Assembly: GCF_033958435.1 (NCBI RefSeq)
Contig: NC_134137.1
Span: 111,362,501-111,426,500, forward strand
Reading direction: 5' to 3'
Source of the DNA: Carettochelys insculpta
Lineage: Eukaryota; Chordata; Testudines; Carettochelyidae
Length of the DNA: 64,000 bases
In this document: piece by piece, positions 54,011 to 64,000 of the stretch
Layout: every line of letters starts with the position of its first letter
Position numbering within the stretch: position 1 is the stretch's first letter
Notes under the pieces: model-generated
What the model saw: only the letters and a program-made list of their open reading frames with translations
Told to the model about the DNA's origin: nothing
The model's database searches: none
Translations under genes and position numbers: made by a program

Positions 54011-54349
54011 GTGGGGCTCAGTTGCCCACTGGTGTGGAGGGCAGGGAGCCGCAGCAGCTGCAGCTGCAGCTGCCTCTAGTGCCAGAGGTCCGGGGCCCCC
54101 TGCGGGGTTTGGCCAGGGCTGCGACCATGACCATGGGGAGGTAGGGGTGGGGTGGGGATAGCACAGGCTCGGCCTTAGCAGGGTGCATGGAGGGAGCCTC
54201 TGGGGCCGTGGCAGCTGCACCCACCATGGCCAGGAGCCAATGGCCTAGTTCAAGGTGGCTGGTCAGGGACAGGTCTGCTGGGAGGTGGGTGGCTGCGGGT
54301 GGGGGGGCAGCTTCAGGGAGGGGCAGCTCCAGGCCGGGCTGGCAAGGGG

Positions 54350-55563
54350 GGCGGGAGATTGGGTGGGAGGGGCATGGCCTGGGCCTGGGCCAGGGCATCC
54401 AGGCTGCCAGCCAGCCACACCCACACCTCCTGCTCCATCAGCAGCCAGTCTGAGAGCGCGGTGGTCATCTCCCACACGACCACCCCGTTGGCAGCCGCCT
54501 CCTTGTCCCACCAGCTCTGTCTTTGGGTTGCTCAGCTGCAGCCACATGAGAATTCAGGCTGGAGTGATGGGGAGCCTCTTGGTCCCCTGCGGCTGTGGTC
54601 CGGTTGGGTGGGCTGGAGCGGCTCCCAGTCGGCAGACCTGTGGAGAACACATGACCTGTGGAGACAGAAGGGGAAAGGGGATGGCCTGTCAGTGCTGTGT
54701 CCTGATCCCAGGGGCCAGCTCCATGCTCTGCTGCTCCCACCCCACACCCCTGCTGTCCAATGGCCCAGGGGCCCCATGGGATCCCAGGTGCGGAAGGATT
54801 CCTCCCTGGTGAGAGTCGGGCTGGGTTTGGTGCTCCCCTCCTTCCCCGGGTGTGTGAGCTACAAGGCTGTTCAGTGTGTGTGTGGGGGGGGGCGTCCCCC
54901 AGCTCTGTGACTTCCCATGTTCCCTCTACATACCAGCTGCTACCTCCAGGGGCTCAGGCAATGCTTGTGGGGAGCAGGCCTAGCTGGTCATCCCAGAGCA
55001 GAGGGCAGTGATTGGGGTCTCCCCGATTGGCTTGCAACATTCTGGGCTCTGCAGTACACCTGACACTTCTCTTTCACCTCGGTCCTCACGCTGTCCCTGT
55101 TGCAGCTGGGGTGGCCTCAGGTGGTGGGCCCCCTGGCCAGCCTGTCAAAGCCTCAGCAGTGCACTGACAAGTGCCAGTTTGCTGCAGGACCTCCTCCTCC
55201 CCGCATAGACCGAGGAGGTCCTTCAATTTCCCCTCGCTCCATGAGGGTCCCCTCTCAGCACTTTCTTTGCCCGGGCACTATGAGCCCTCCGAGGTGTCAT
55301 CTGGGGCCTCTGAGGGGACAGGGGGGGTCCTCCCATGCTGCCATGGTGGGCAGAGGATGCAAGCGCTGGCTAGTGCATCGAGCAGGGGCAGTCCAGTGGG
55401 GAGCTCGTGGTGCCCTGCTTGTGTCACGCTCTCAGCTTCCTGCCTGGGGTTGCTGGGGAGCTGCTTCCTGTCAGGTGTCTGGCAGAGACCATAGAACGCT
55501 GCCTGGGCTGGCCAGAGTGTTTCCCTGCTCTGGGGTGAGGGGAGGATCTGCCGCCATGGCGGA
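54350..55563 (-). pseudogene. Myb/SANT-like partner gene of the Harbinger transposon
   Basis: The likely start codon on the minus strand lies at 55558-55556 (CCGCCATGGCGG), giving MAADPPLTPEQGN before the frame breaks. Around 55250-55100 the frame reads GPSWSEGKLKDLLGLCGEEE then VLQQTG and CQCTAEALT, the start of the Myb/SANT-like (trihelix) domain. After a frameshift it reads GHPSCNRDSVRTEVKEKCQV, its end. A SEAPDDTSEGS acidic stretch is at about 55310-55275. Towards 54520-54350 a frame reads KEAAANGVVVWEMTTALSDW and MEQEVWVWLAGSLDALAQAQ. Stops and frameshifts make it non-functional. The family member would bind the transposon ends and carry the transposase. Confidence 0.6.
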
Positions 55564-55793
55564 CCCCTTGTTTTGAAGTAGTGAGTGCAGAACACCTACA
55601 CACACCCTACTTCAAAGTTAGACTTTGAAGTGAGGCCCTACTCCATTCCCGGGAGCTGGGCTCCCTACTTCAAAGTTAACTCCCTACTTTGTGGTACGGG
55701 AAAGCATGTGTAGACACTCTGCAGGCTACTTCGAAGTAGCCCCTTACTCCAAAGTTAACTTCGAAGTAAGAGCCTAGTGTAGGCGCAACCACA

Positions 55794-57600
55794 TAGACCC
55801 AAGCTATGAAATAAGAAACCAGCCATGCGTTGTATATGATTCTTAATCAAAATGAATGTGCAAGGACACTATTTGGGAATAATTGATACTTTTGTTATGC
55901 ATTTTTTTTCTAGCATTTTTGGAGACACTGTGAACTAGTCACCTTCCCTGTATTCCAGTGTGTGGAGGGGATTTTGCTCTCAGTTAAGATTTCATATAAA
56001 GGGCTGTGTTATCAGCTCTACAGCCCCCATCAACCTGTGAGTTTCACCAGCTGGGAACCCCTTTCTATGCTAATCTCCAATTACTAGGCAATGGCTATCA
56101 GTGTTGTTACCTGGACTGTGTCTGAAGTGACTAATTGGATTCCTTATGAAGGAGCCTGCTGACTTGGAGAAAGACCAACCATCCATATAGCTCAAGATTT
56201 TGGGTACCCTGCCCCATGTTTCTTGGGGATCGCTGTGGGCAGCAGGCTGTGCTTCTACTTCATTTGTGCGCCTACTCAGAAGACAGTTTGAACTACTGCT
56301 CATGTCAGTTACGTGACATTTTAATGATAAGGTAGTATTGACAGGGTGCTCTTATACCACTGTCCCATTTAGACACAGTAGTTTTACTTTGGGTGTTAAT
56401 GAAGTAAATCTACAGAGAACTGCATATATGACAAACCAGGCTAAGTTTTGGTAGCATCAGTTAGTAAATATTAACCCTGTTAGTTTATCCTTTTAATATA
56501 TTTTTATTCTTTTATATATCAGTTAATTGTAAGAATCTTCATCTTCAGCAAAGAGTATGTCTGAAGGCCTGGAACGCTGTTCCCTGCCCAATAAGTTAAC
56601 CCTATGCAGGAACTTTATCCATTATACTACTGTATTTTAACAAACTTGAGTGCCTTCATGGCCACACAACTCTCAGTATTCCTGGAAGAGTGTGTATGTG
56701 TGTAATACTTACATAAGCATACATAGACTTGGGAAGTTAATGAGGCACGATTGTTACAGAGGATGCTGTTTGTTAGGGAATCAATAGGAAAGAATGACTG
56801 TGGAGTAACAAAGACTGACCGAGTTTATCTTGAAGAGTTGTTAGTGCTCCCAGCTGTCAATAATCATTCCATCACACACGTCGAGTATGTGAGACTATAT
56901 AGAAGAGATGTCAGCACATATGTTAGTGGGAGAATATTCTTGGGGAAAAGGATTTCTTTGTTGAAAGCCCCATATAATAATACTTAGATATGGGAAATGC
57001 AGCTGTTGAATCCTGCTAGATACAGTGAAGGAGAAAAACAGAACCAGCTCTTGGTTTGACAACAAAAATTGGTAATGTATCTATTTATTTCTGTATTCTG
57101 CATAGTGCTATAATAATCTCTGAGTCACAAGATTTGATTACATTCCAGTTGCACCTGTTGGCCAACTATTTTGGATCATTAACACGGATATATAACAACT
57201 CGGTGACTTTGATTTGCTTGGCAAGGAAGGCATCATTAGCTATAATAACAGAGACTACGATGTTGCCCTTTGTTGGCAGAACAAGAGCTGACTACATGCA
57301 ACTGTTTCTTTCTCTGTTCCTTATAGTTCTGTTCTAATTTGACTCATCATCTTTGATTAAGCAATTTTAACTTAGCCCGTTATTTTACAATCTCAGACAT
57401 GCAACAAGTTTGTTCCAGTAGTATAAGTTAGAACAATGGAGCTGGGCCTCTGGCCCTTCTAAAATATCTGGCACATTTGATTATCTAGCACCCCCACTTT
57501 CCTGGGGGTGCTGATTAATAGAACTTGTACTGTATTTAAGCTGTCTCTACATGCTTTCTGTTAAAAATTTAAAACTAATGAACTTTACATGGAGGTACAT
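55794..57600. other. No feature recognised (1.8 kb)
   Basis: AT-rich intergenic DNA, no nameable repeat or coding signal. A short hairpin around TAGCACCCCCACTTTCCTGG at 57487 is all I noted. Confidence 0.4.
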
Positions 57601-57604
57601 ATCT

Positions 57605-57805
57605 CATGTAGCTGCAAGGGACCTCAGGAGGTTGTTGGGTCCAGTCCCCTGTTTTCTTGGCAGGACCAAGCACCAACCCTACCAGTTTTTTTCCTTCCTT
57701 TCCCAGGGAGCCTGTTTGCCCCAGAGATCTCTATGGCCCCCTCAAGGATTGAGCTCATAACCCTGGGTTTAGGAGGCCAATGCCAGCCCTCCACTACCAT
57801 ACTTT
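57605..57805 (-). repeat. tRNA-derived SINE, second copy
   Basis: Plus strand shows GGGACCTCAGGAGG, CAAGGATTGAGCTCATAACC and CTGGGTTTAGGAGGCCAATG, the reverse of the SINE at 12932-13114, but with a more diverged tRNA head. It explains the 159-codon open frame nearby. Confidence 0.65.
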
Positions 57806-57821
57806 TGCAAGTCCAACACTA

Positions 57822-58240
57822 TGTCAATGTCTACACTTGCCCCCTTCTTTGTAGGGGGCATGATAATCAGCTTGATGGGAGATTACTGATCAAGCGATGT
57901 GATGCATGTGCAGCACTTCATCAGGCAAATTCACCCTGTGGCTACTTTGAAGATTCAAACGTTGAAGTGCCAGCATGCCGTGTAGCCACTGGCACTTTGA
58001 AGTGCCCACGCTACTTTGACGTGCATTTACTTTCCAAAATTTTGGCTCATGAAGGGACTTCAAAGTAGCATGGGCACTTGGAAGTGCCCACAGCTACACA
58101 ACATGCTGGCACTGCGAAGTTTGGCACTTCAAAGTTGCAGCAGAGGAGAATTTGCCTTATGAAGTGCTGCATATGCATCACAGCACTTTATTAGTAATCT
58201 CCCATCACCCTGATTAGCATGCCCCCATAGCCTACATCAG
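57822..58240. mobile_element. Family C-like MITE, decayed
   Basis: Palindromic: the left half ATGTCTACACTTGCCCCC and GCAGCACTTCATCAGGC, then GGCACTTTGAAGTGCCC, mirrored in the right half to GCATGCCCCCATAGCC. It ends at about 58240. Confidence 0.65.
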
Positions 58241-60264
58241 CCAATGAATAAGTGCCTCCACCTTCATTTTTATTTGAAGTTCTCATTTATTCTATGCATG
58301 TTTGGATTCACAGCTCCAAATTTATCTGTTAATGTCGTGTATTTTTTTAGGCCCAGCTTCTCTTAATATTGATAAATGAAGGCAGAATATGTCATGGAAA
58401 GTCTCTGTACTTTCAGTTTTCAAAGCAGTTTGTAGTAATTGCACACCAGAACTACAATGAGCTTCCCCAAAAGCAGAGGCACCTCACATACAAGCAACTA
58501 AAAAGAAGAAATATCTGCAGATCCAACATCCACGACTTTTGTGCTGGCAGGATTTTATGTTGCTTACTAAAATTTATTTACCTTCATTGTTTCTCTGATG
58601 ATTTGCATCTTCATAGTTTTAATGTAAGCTGTGTTCTGGCTGTGTTTTTAGGGGGAAAATTTCCTCATCTTGCAACTGTGCATAAAAAAGTATCATGCCC
58701 TCTGTTAAATAGGGACTAATTGGATGATGCATATTCTAACCAATTATATGCAAAATTAGGAGACTTAATCTTTATTCTAAAAAGAGACAAGAAGACCCTG
58801 TAATGACAACCTACTTTATCTTTTGGATTTTTAAAATCCAGTAAGTATTGAACTAGGGATGCAATAACACACACACGCATGCACACACGCACACGCACGC
58901 ACACACATTACATTTCTGTTCGATAAACCCAACTTAATCTTTCCTACTAAGTAAAACATTAACTTCTAAAGCTATGGTGGAGACATTGGGCTCATTTGCA
59001 TAGCATACTGTCTGTCAAAGTCCAAGGTCAATACTTACTAGGAAAAATGAAAACGTGTTTTAACAGATTCCAATCCAATAAAATCATTTGACAATGTTAA
59101 AGTGTACATTTATGGGATGACATGTTTCTTTGACTTCAGTTGCATAAAATTATTTATCTTTCCAATGTTTAGCCAACGAAGTTTTAGATCACCCTTACAG
59201 TTCAATGACCAAAAGGCCAAAAAAATTATATTCTTGGCAAACCTTTGATTATTGTCTTATAAGATGCTATCCTTTCTGTACAACATAAAAGTGCAGCCCT
59301 CATCATGTGCTCTCATAAATGTAGTAAAAAAGGGAAGAGTTCTGTGACATCTAGGGCATTTGTACTCTGACGATCTCTGTAGAATAATCACATGTTTCTG
59401 AGATGCAATATTCTGCTTTAGTCAAAATACTGAAGTTTGGCTACAAATGATATATTAAAAGATTAGATTTTTTGTCATGATTTTGATATACTAGAATGAA
59501 ATGTTTCACAGAAAGCAAATGCATTGTTGAATTTCTTCTTGTGTGGACAGGATTTAAAAACACTTAGAAGAATCATACTCCCCCAAATTGATTGACTGCA
59601 CAGGTATAGCACTGGATTGAAAAACCATTTCTCAAGGCTAGTGCCCCAGAAAATTGACTTTACACATGATGCATATGCAATTACCTAATGCTTTTTTCCC
59701 AGCTGATCTTGTCTGCTTCATGTTTAATCTGCAGGAAGCATTGCCTGAGCAAGACAGCATGTGTCTTGGACATGTCTTTTCAGTCTGCAAAGGAGAATGG
59801 AGCCAAGAGTCAGAATGTTGAGTAGAATTCCACGCATGCCTTCCAACACCTCAGAAGTATCTTGGTTTCCAATTTAATTTTTTAAATCTACTTTACAGGG
59901 ATTTACATTTGAAAAAAAATAAACCGAGTGTATTAATTCTGTAATGAGAATCAATACTAGAGATTGAAAACACATTTGATCGTACAGACCATCTCCCTTA
60001 AAATGCAAATTGTATTCTACAGACAGTTCTCTCAATTTTGTCCTGCTGATTTTAGCAGGCCTAGGTGACAGGGATTTTCCAACATCTATTGGACGAATTT
60101 TATGTAGTTAAACATATTTTAATGTCAAGAAATGTTTCCTGGTGTTAGCATACACATTCCTGTTCTTAATTCCTTCCATTACTCTCAGTTATACAGTAAC
60201 ACTGTGTCCAAACTAAGCAATTATCCTTGTTAATATCTAGGGTTGAAATTATTAACAGTTAAAC
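58241..60264. other. No feature recognised (2 kb)
   Basis: AT-rich. A 116-codon open frame at 58369-58719 shows no domain and no homology I can see. Contains the CA/CG microsatellite at 58866-58907. Confidence 0.4.
58866..58907. repeat. (CA)n/(CGCA)n microsatellite
   Basis: ACACACACACGCATGC-type alternating run of about 42 bp. Confidence 0.9.
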
Positions 60265-60455
60265 AAAATTTTGAGGAGTAAAGGGACTTTGAAATTGCCC
60301 GGGCACTTCAAAGTACCGGCGTGTTAGCCACAGCTACACATGAGCCAGCACTTTGAAGTTTAACACTTCGAAGTTGCTGCAGGGGAGAATTAGCTTAATG
60401 AAGTGCTGTGTATGCACTCACTGTACTCCCTTTGAAGTAGACACAGCCATTGTGT
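60265..60455. mobile_element. Family C MITE fragment
   Basis: AAAATTTTGAGGAGTAAAGG, AAAGTACCGGCGTGTTAGCC and AACACTTCGAAGTTGCTGC match the right half of 8359-8839, ending in GTAGACACAGCC. Confidence 0.65.
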
Positions 60456-60639
60456 CACTATAAATTTAGATTATACAATCTCTAGGGAAGGATTGTGTCT
60501 TCACTTGATTTTGTGAGGTCATAGAGTGTTTTATGCTTGTTAGGAAAGCTAAAAGCAACTACATGAAAAAAAACCAAACCTCATCCTACAGTATAAAAGG
60601 AGGATTATCAAAAGGAAATGAAAAATAAGAATTCACTAA

Positions 60640-60960
60640 GCAGTGTTAATAGTAGTCCATCTATCTGATGATGACAAATCTGTGCAAATTGTCTGTTATT
60701 GGTCTCATGGTGTGCCCTATGGTGACTGTATAAACCAATTCTAGAGGTGCACATTTTGCCGCAGATGATGCATGGGAAGTTTGCAATCAGTGGGTTGTGC
60801 ATTGCTGATGCACTGTGACGTTGTTCGTGTGCCTCTTGTAGATGCTGGCAGTGGTCTTCCTCAAAGGCAATGCAGGTATTTCTGACTGTTGCATGCCACT
60901 GTGTTCTGTCACTGGCAGTGTCCTCAAGGTCCCTAGGTTTGATACTGCTGTACTGTAGAT
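60640..60960 (-). pseudogene. LINE C-terminal zinc-finger fragment
   Basis: Reading down on the minus strand from about 60930 the frame is open: SDRTQWHATVRNTCIAFEED then HCQHLQEAHEQRHSASA, followed by CIICGKMCTSRIGLYSHHRAH. The last is a C2H2 finger (C-x2-C-x12-H-x3-H). This DRxxWxxxVR ... SRIGLxSHxR pattern is the C terminus of a group of animal LINE proteins rather than a host zinc-finger gene. It ends in decayed sequence about 60608. Only this piece remains. Confidence 0.6.
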
Positions 60961-61001
60961 TGGCTTTGATGGTAAATTCCTCAGAACCTTCTAGAAAGAG
61001 A

Positions 61002-61500
61002 GAAGGTGACCATCTGTCCTGTTTTTAATGGGACACTCCCTTATTGAGGCTACCTCACAGGTATGCTGACTTTTTGAAGTAAATGGGCAAATAGCCCTGT
61101 GTTTTGCGGGTCTCCTGTTCCCCAGCACCCAGTGTCTTAGGGCAGCGGCCCCTCCACAGGGCAGCACCCCCTCCACAGGGCAGCTGCCTTGTTCCCCACA
61201 TCCCACACCGCAGAGAGGCAGCTTTTGCTGCAGGGAAGCTCCTCTGTGGTACAGCTGCCCCATTCCCCGCTCCCCTGCTGAGCATCTGCAGTGCCCCTAT
61301 TCTCAGCACTCCCACCTCCCTGGCCAGGAGCTACAAAGCCCCTCTGCTTCCCCACTTCAGGAGGCTGCAGAGCCCTCATCCCCACTGCCTCACCGTGGGA
61401 CAGCAGCTCTCCTGGCCCAGGAGCCCTGACATGGGACAGCAGCCCCCAATTCTGAGAAGCCAGTGTCCTGTATTTGCCATAGGACAATGTGGTCACCCTA
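61002..61500. mobile_element. hAT-like MITE with 9-bp target duplication
   Basis: Ends GAAGGTGACCATCTGTCC and GGACAATGTGGTCACCCTA are inverted. AGAAAGAGA occurs at 60993-61001 and 61501-61509. The usual hAT duplication is 8 bp, and the ninth base may be chance. The inside is GC-rich and non-coding. Confidence 0.75.
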
Positions 61501-61509
61501 AGAAAGAGA

Positions 61510-62520
61510 ACACAATCAATATCCTCCCTTTTCTGCACAAGAAAAAATATCAAATATTTTTATAATGATGAACTAATGTCCTTAGAAATTACCAAGTGGT
61601 AATTAAATTAAATGATAAAATGCTACTTCTTCCTATTAAACAAATTAATCAATTTTACAGCCTTCAAATACACGCTGGCAATTTGTCTTACATTTTTCCT
61701 GCACCTGGTTTTCTAGTTAGCTACATATTTCCTAGTTTAATGGATTTTGAGTAACATCTATTTACATTTTTAAATACAGGGAGGGCTTCATAAATCTGTG
61801 ACCATGTCAATTGTTTCCTTTCCAAATCTCCTTTTTCTTTTAATCCTAGGCTTGTTTCCATAAACTTATTTTGTGCCAATTTCCTCTTCTTTTGCCAATT
61901 TGTGGATCCTCTTCCCCTCTAATAATTCCCTTTCCAGTTCTAGAACATCTAAATCATACAACTGTGGCATCTGGTGGAGGAAAATGTTTGAAACAACTGT
62001 AGACTCACATACCAGCTCTTCCAGGTCAATGTTTGCTCCTGCTTAGAGACATGGACCAGGCCAATAATATCAGTGCAACCTTAAATCCAGTGAGTTTAGT
62101 TCATCCTTCTGCAGAGGCAATGCTTTGCCTTGTGACATATTTAAGAATAACAATGCAGTCTGTTTATAATAGCTCCTGCTATGTGCTTTCCAGACAGCAA
62201 AAACAGTCCTTGTCCCTAGGAGCTTGCAATGTAAGGATAGAGAGAAGTAAGCAGATTGGGGGGAATGGGAAATAAGACTTTTTTTCCAAATTCTTTCTGT
62301 CAATATGAGTCACACTATAAGTAGCATGGAAGAAATGGCTCGTCAAGAAGTATTTAACTGGATTTGAATGCATCATAGGTGAGCATTTGCACTGCAGATG
62401 ATTTCAGCAAGGAGGCACCATGCACAGGACCTATTCTGGATTTAAATTTCTGAAGTGTAGTGGGGACTGTAGCTATTTCAGTTCCAGGATATGAGAGAGG
62501 CAAGGTGGGTGAGGTAGAGT
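61510..62520. other. No feature recognised
   Basis: AT-rich, non-coding. A stretch at 62195-62240 (GTCCTTGTCCCTAGGAGC then TTGCAATGTAAGG) resembles an old interspersed repeat, but I cannot name it. Confidence 0.3.
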
Positions 62521-62940
62521 AAAACCAATGTTATCTGGCACTTGGGTAAGTGGCTCATTCTGTTAACTGGCACTCACGGTGGCTGCCTTGGGTCTGGCTC
62601 TCCTGACAAGAAGGCCTGCTGCAGGGTTGGATTCCCTGCTGGGCTGGCTGCTGTGGGGTGGCACCCTCACAGCCAGGGCTGGCCGAGTGGGGCTGGTTTT
62701 CCAGCCAGGGCTCTCTGCTGTGGGGCAGATCCCTTTGGCTGGAGCTGCAGAGCAGAGCCAGCTGCACTTCTGGGGCTGGTGGCAGTGGGGCAGCCCCCCT
62801 CAGCCCTCGGGAGCAGGGCCAGCTTTCCCCACCAGGCTCATTTGAGCAGGGCCATTGGCCCCTCCCAAATAACCACAAAATTTAATTATCTAGCAACTGC
62901 TGTTCCCCAAGCATGCCAGATTATCAAGCTTCCACTGTAA
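62521..62940. repeat. GC-rich repeat of unknown class
   Basis: GC-rich block between two AT-rich sides, with CTGGCACTTGGG / TATCTGGCAC at the left and ATTATCTAGCAACTGC / CCAGATTATCAAGC at the right. It looks like a DNA-transposon remnant. Similar motifs occur at 57463-57530. Confidence 0.35.
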
Positions 62941-64000
62941 TATCTTTTATTAGACCAACTTTTGTTGGTGAGAAAAACAAGATTTTGATCTTGCAGAGAA
63001 CTATTAGCTTGTAAGTTTGTCTTATCTACACACATTGGTTCAATACAAGATATTATTCCACCACTTGAGAAACACAGTGGGTGAGGTCATTTCCACTTCC
63101 CTTGAAAGACTATTCTACAACCCAGTAGAACTCAGTGCTAGGATTAATCCCTGGTATTCAGCCTGAGTTACTTTAGTTTAATTTCACTGCAGGTTAATTA
63201 TACCCACAGAAAATCAATACAATGAACCACTGTGGTAGCAACATGATTAGCACAAGTACAATATGATACATTAGCTGTTATTTTTAAACAAGAAAATTAT
63301 AGGGAGTTTCTGAGAATGTTGAACTTTACTTTGAGAGTTGGCTTTGAAATCAAATGGCAGATGTAATTATTTTCTTCTAAATTTTATGCAAAGAAATAGA
63401 TAGCCAGATAGGAAAGTGATCTGTCTTTTGACCCTGTAAATAAGACACCCCAATGAAGTTCATTTCTCTCTTTCTCTGACGGAGATCTTCATTCCCACTT
63501 AGCAAAGCAGGAAATAGCCAGGCCCAGATTACAGGAAATAAACCATATTAATTGGCAATTAACAGAAATGAACATGCAAACAAGATCCCCACTGATTAAA
63601 GTCCATTGAAGAGTTTCAATTGTTTTTGACTCATTCAACCTTGGCCACTCTTTTTATTTTATCATATTATCAATCAGCCAAACAAAATGAGATAAAGATC
63701 AATAAACACTGAGAAAAGAGAAGACTAGAATGTGGAGTTAGATTTTTTAGACTGTTAATTTCTATCTTCCATATCCTTTTACAGTTAAATCACAATATTC
63801 CATCACAAGCAACAAGTGTGGAACTTCATCCTCATAATTCCAGCTGATCATGACTAACTTTTGTCTGTTTAATCCACCTTAAACTTCCTTCCCTCCCTCA
63901 AAGGACAAAATCCTGTTCATTTCCTAGCGTTTTCAACATTTATAGTGTCAACCATTTTTCTTAAAAATGAGCTGATCCCTGGGGCAACTTCTGAAAATCT
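62941..64000. other. No feature recognised
   Basis: AT-rich intergenic DNA to the window end. Nothing nameable. Confidence 0.4.

Larger units (their letters stand above)
51881..55790 (+). mobile_element. Harbinger DNA transposon with ACA target duplication and two genes
   Basis: Ends are GGCTGTGTCCACACTAC on the left and CTAGTGTAGGCGCAACC on the right, flanked by ACA at 51878-51880 and 55791-55793. Length 3910 bp. Near both ends lie TTTGAAG / CTTCGAAGT repeats as in the MITEs. It holds the plus-strand transposase (52160-53395) and the minus-strand Myb/SANT-like gene (about 54350-55563). The GCTCCCTTAAAGGGCCCC block at 52092 and GCCGCCATGGCGGACCCC block at 55551 are shared with the family A MITEs. 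Confidence 0.88.

Noticed and set aside
54299..54910. 203-codon and 185-codon plus-strand frames in the GC-rich part of the Harbinger element
   Set aside because: Opposite the Myb/SANT-like gene; composition is that of GC-rich repeats and no family is recognisable.
57589..58068. 159-codon open frame
   Set aside because: It crosses an antisense SINE and a decayed MITE; coding is not supported.
58369..58719. 116-codon open frame in AT-rich DNA
   Set aside because: No domain, no splice sites, no similarity that I can recognise.

Overview
This is vertebrate nuclear DNA, most likely from a cryptodiran turtle. It holds one protein-coding gene with introns in a dense background of CR1-type LINEs, a tRNA-derived SINE whose head and body resemble the Cry (tortoise pol III) SINE of hidden-neck turtles, Penelope-like elements, a Gypsy-type element and many palindromic DNA transposons. 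The species cannot be read from the window. No bacterial, organellar, rRNA, tRNA or CRISPR feature is present.

The gene is SLC10A2 (ASBT, the apical/ileal sodium-bile acid cotransporter). It lies on the minus strand in six coding exons between 41008 (start codon) and 17441 (stop codon). All introns are GT-AG and all exon phases join into one 358-codon frame. Intron 1 runs 40613-33045, intron 2 32925-31993, intron 3 31903-28132, intron 4 27955-18575 and intron 5 18416-17581. Regions 1-17440 and 41009-64000 are flanking DNA in which I find no other host gene.

Layout. At 1-1740 there are palindromic MITE pieces and a tiny Penelope-derived insert with a 14-bp target duplication. The range 1.7-17.4 kb is mostly unique sequence plus an antisense CR1 (8.2-10.2 kb) split by a MITE, another LINE tail (11.4 kb), a SINE (13 kb) and a CR1 (14.1-15.7 kb) split by a MITE. 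Intron 4 holds a decayed LTR element with a tRNA-Pro-like primer site and Gypsy gag/integrase remnants. Into that integrase a Penelope-like element with an intact 547-codon open frame has inserted. Intron 3 holds two 710-bp MITEs head to head. Intron 1 holds a partial copy of exon 3, a MITE, a Harbinger transposon and a large inverted repeat next to exon 1. A MITE sits about 350 bp upstream of the start codon. Further upstream are more MITEs, a decayed CR1, and a second Harbinger element (51881-55790) with matched 3-bp target duplications.

How the parts relate. The two Harbinger elements keep the two-gene plan of that superfamily: a DDE transposase in one direction (interrupted by one intron at the same codon in both) and a Myb/SANT-like partner in the other. 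The abundant MITEs share their termini, 3-bp target duplications and internal blocks, so they are best read as deletion derivatives. Both transposases seen here are broken.
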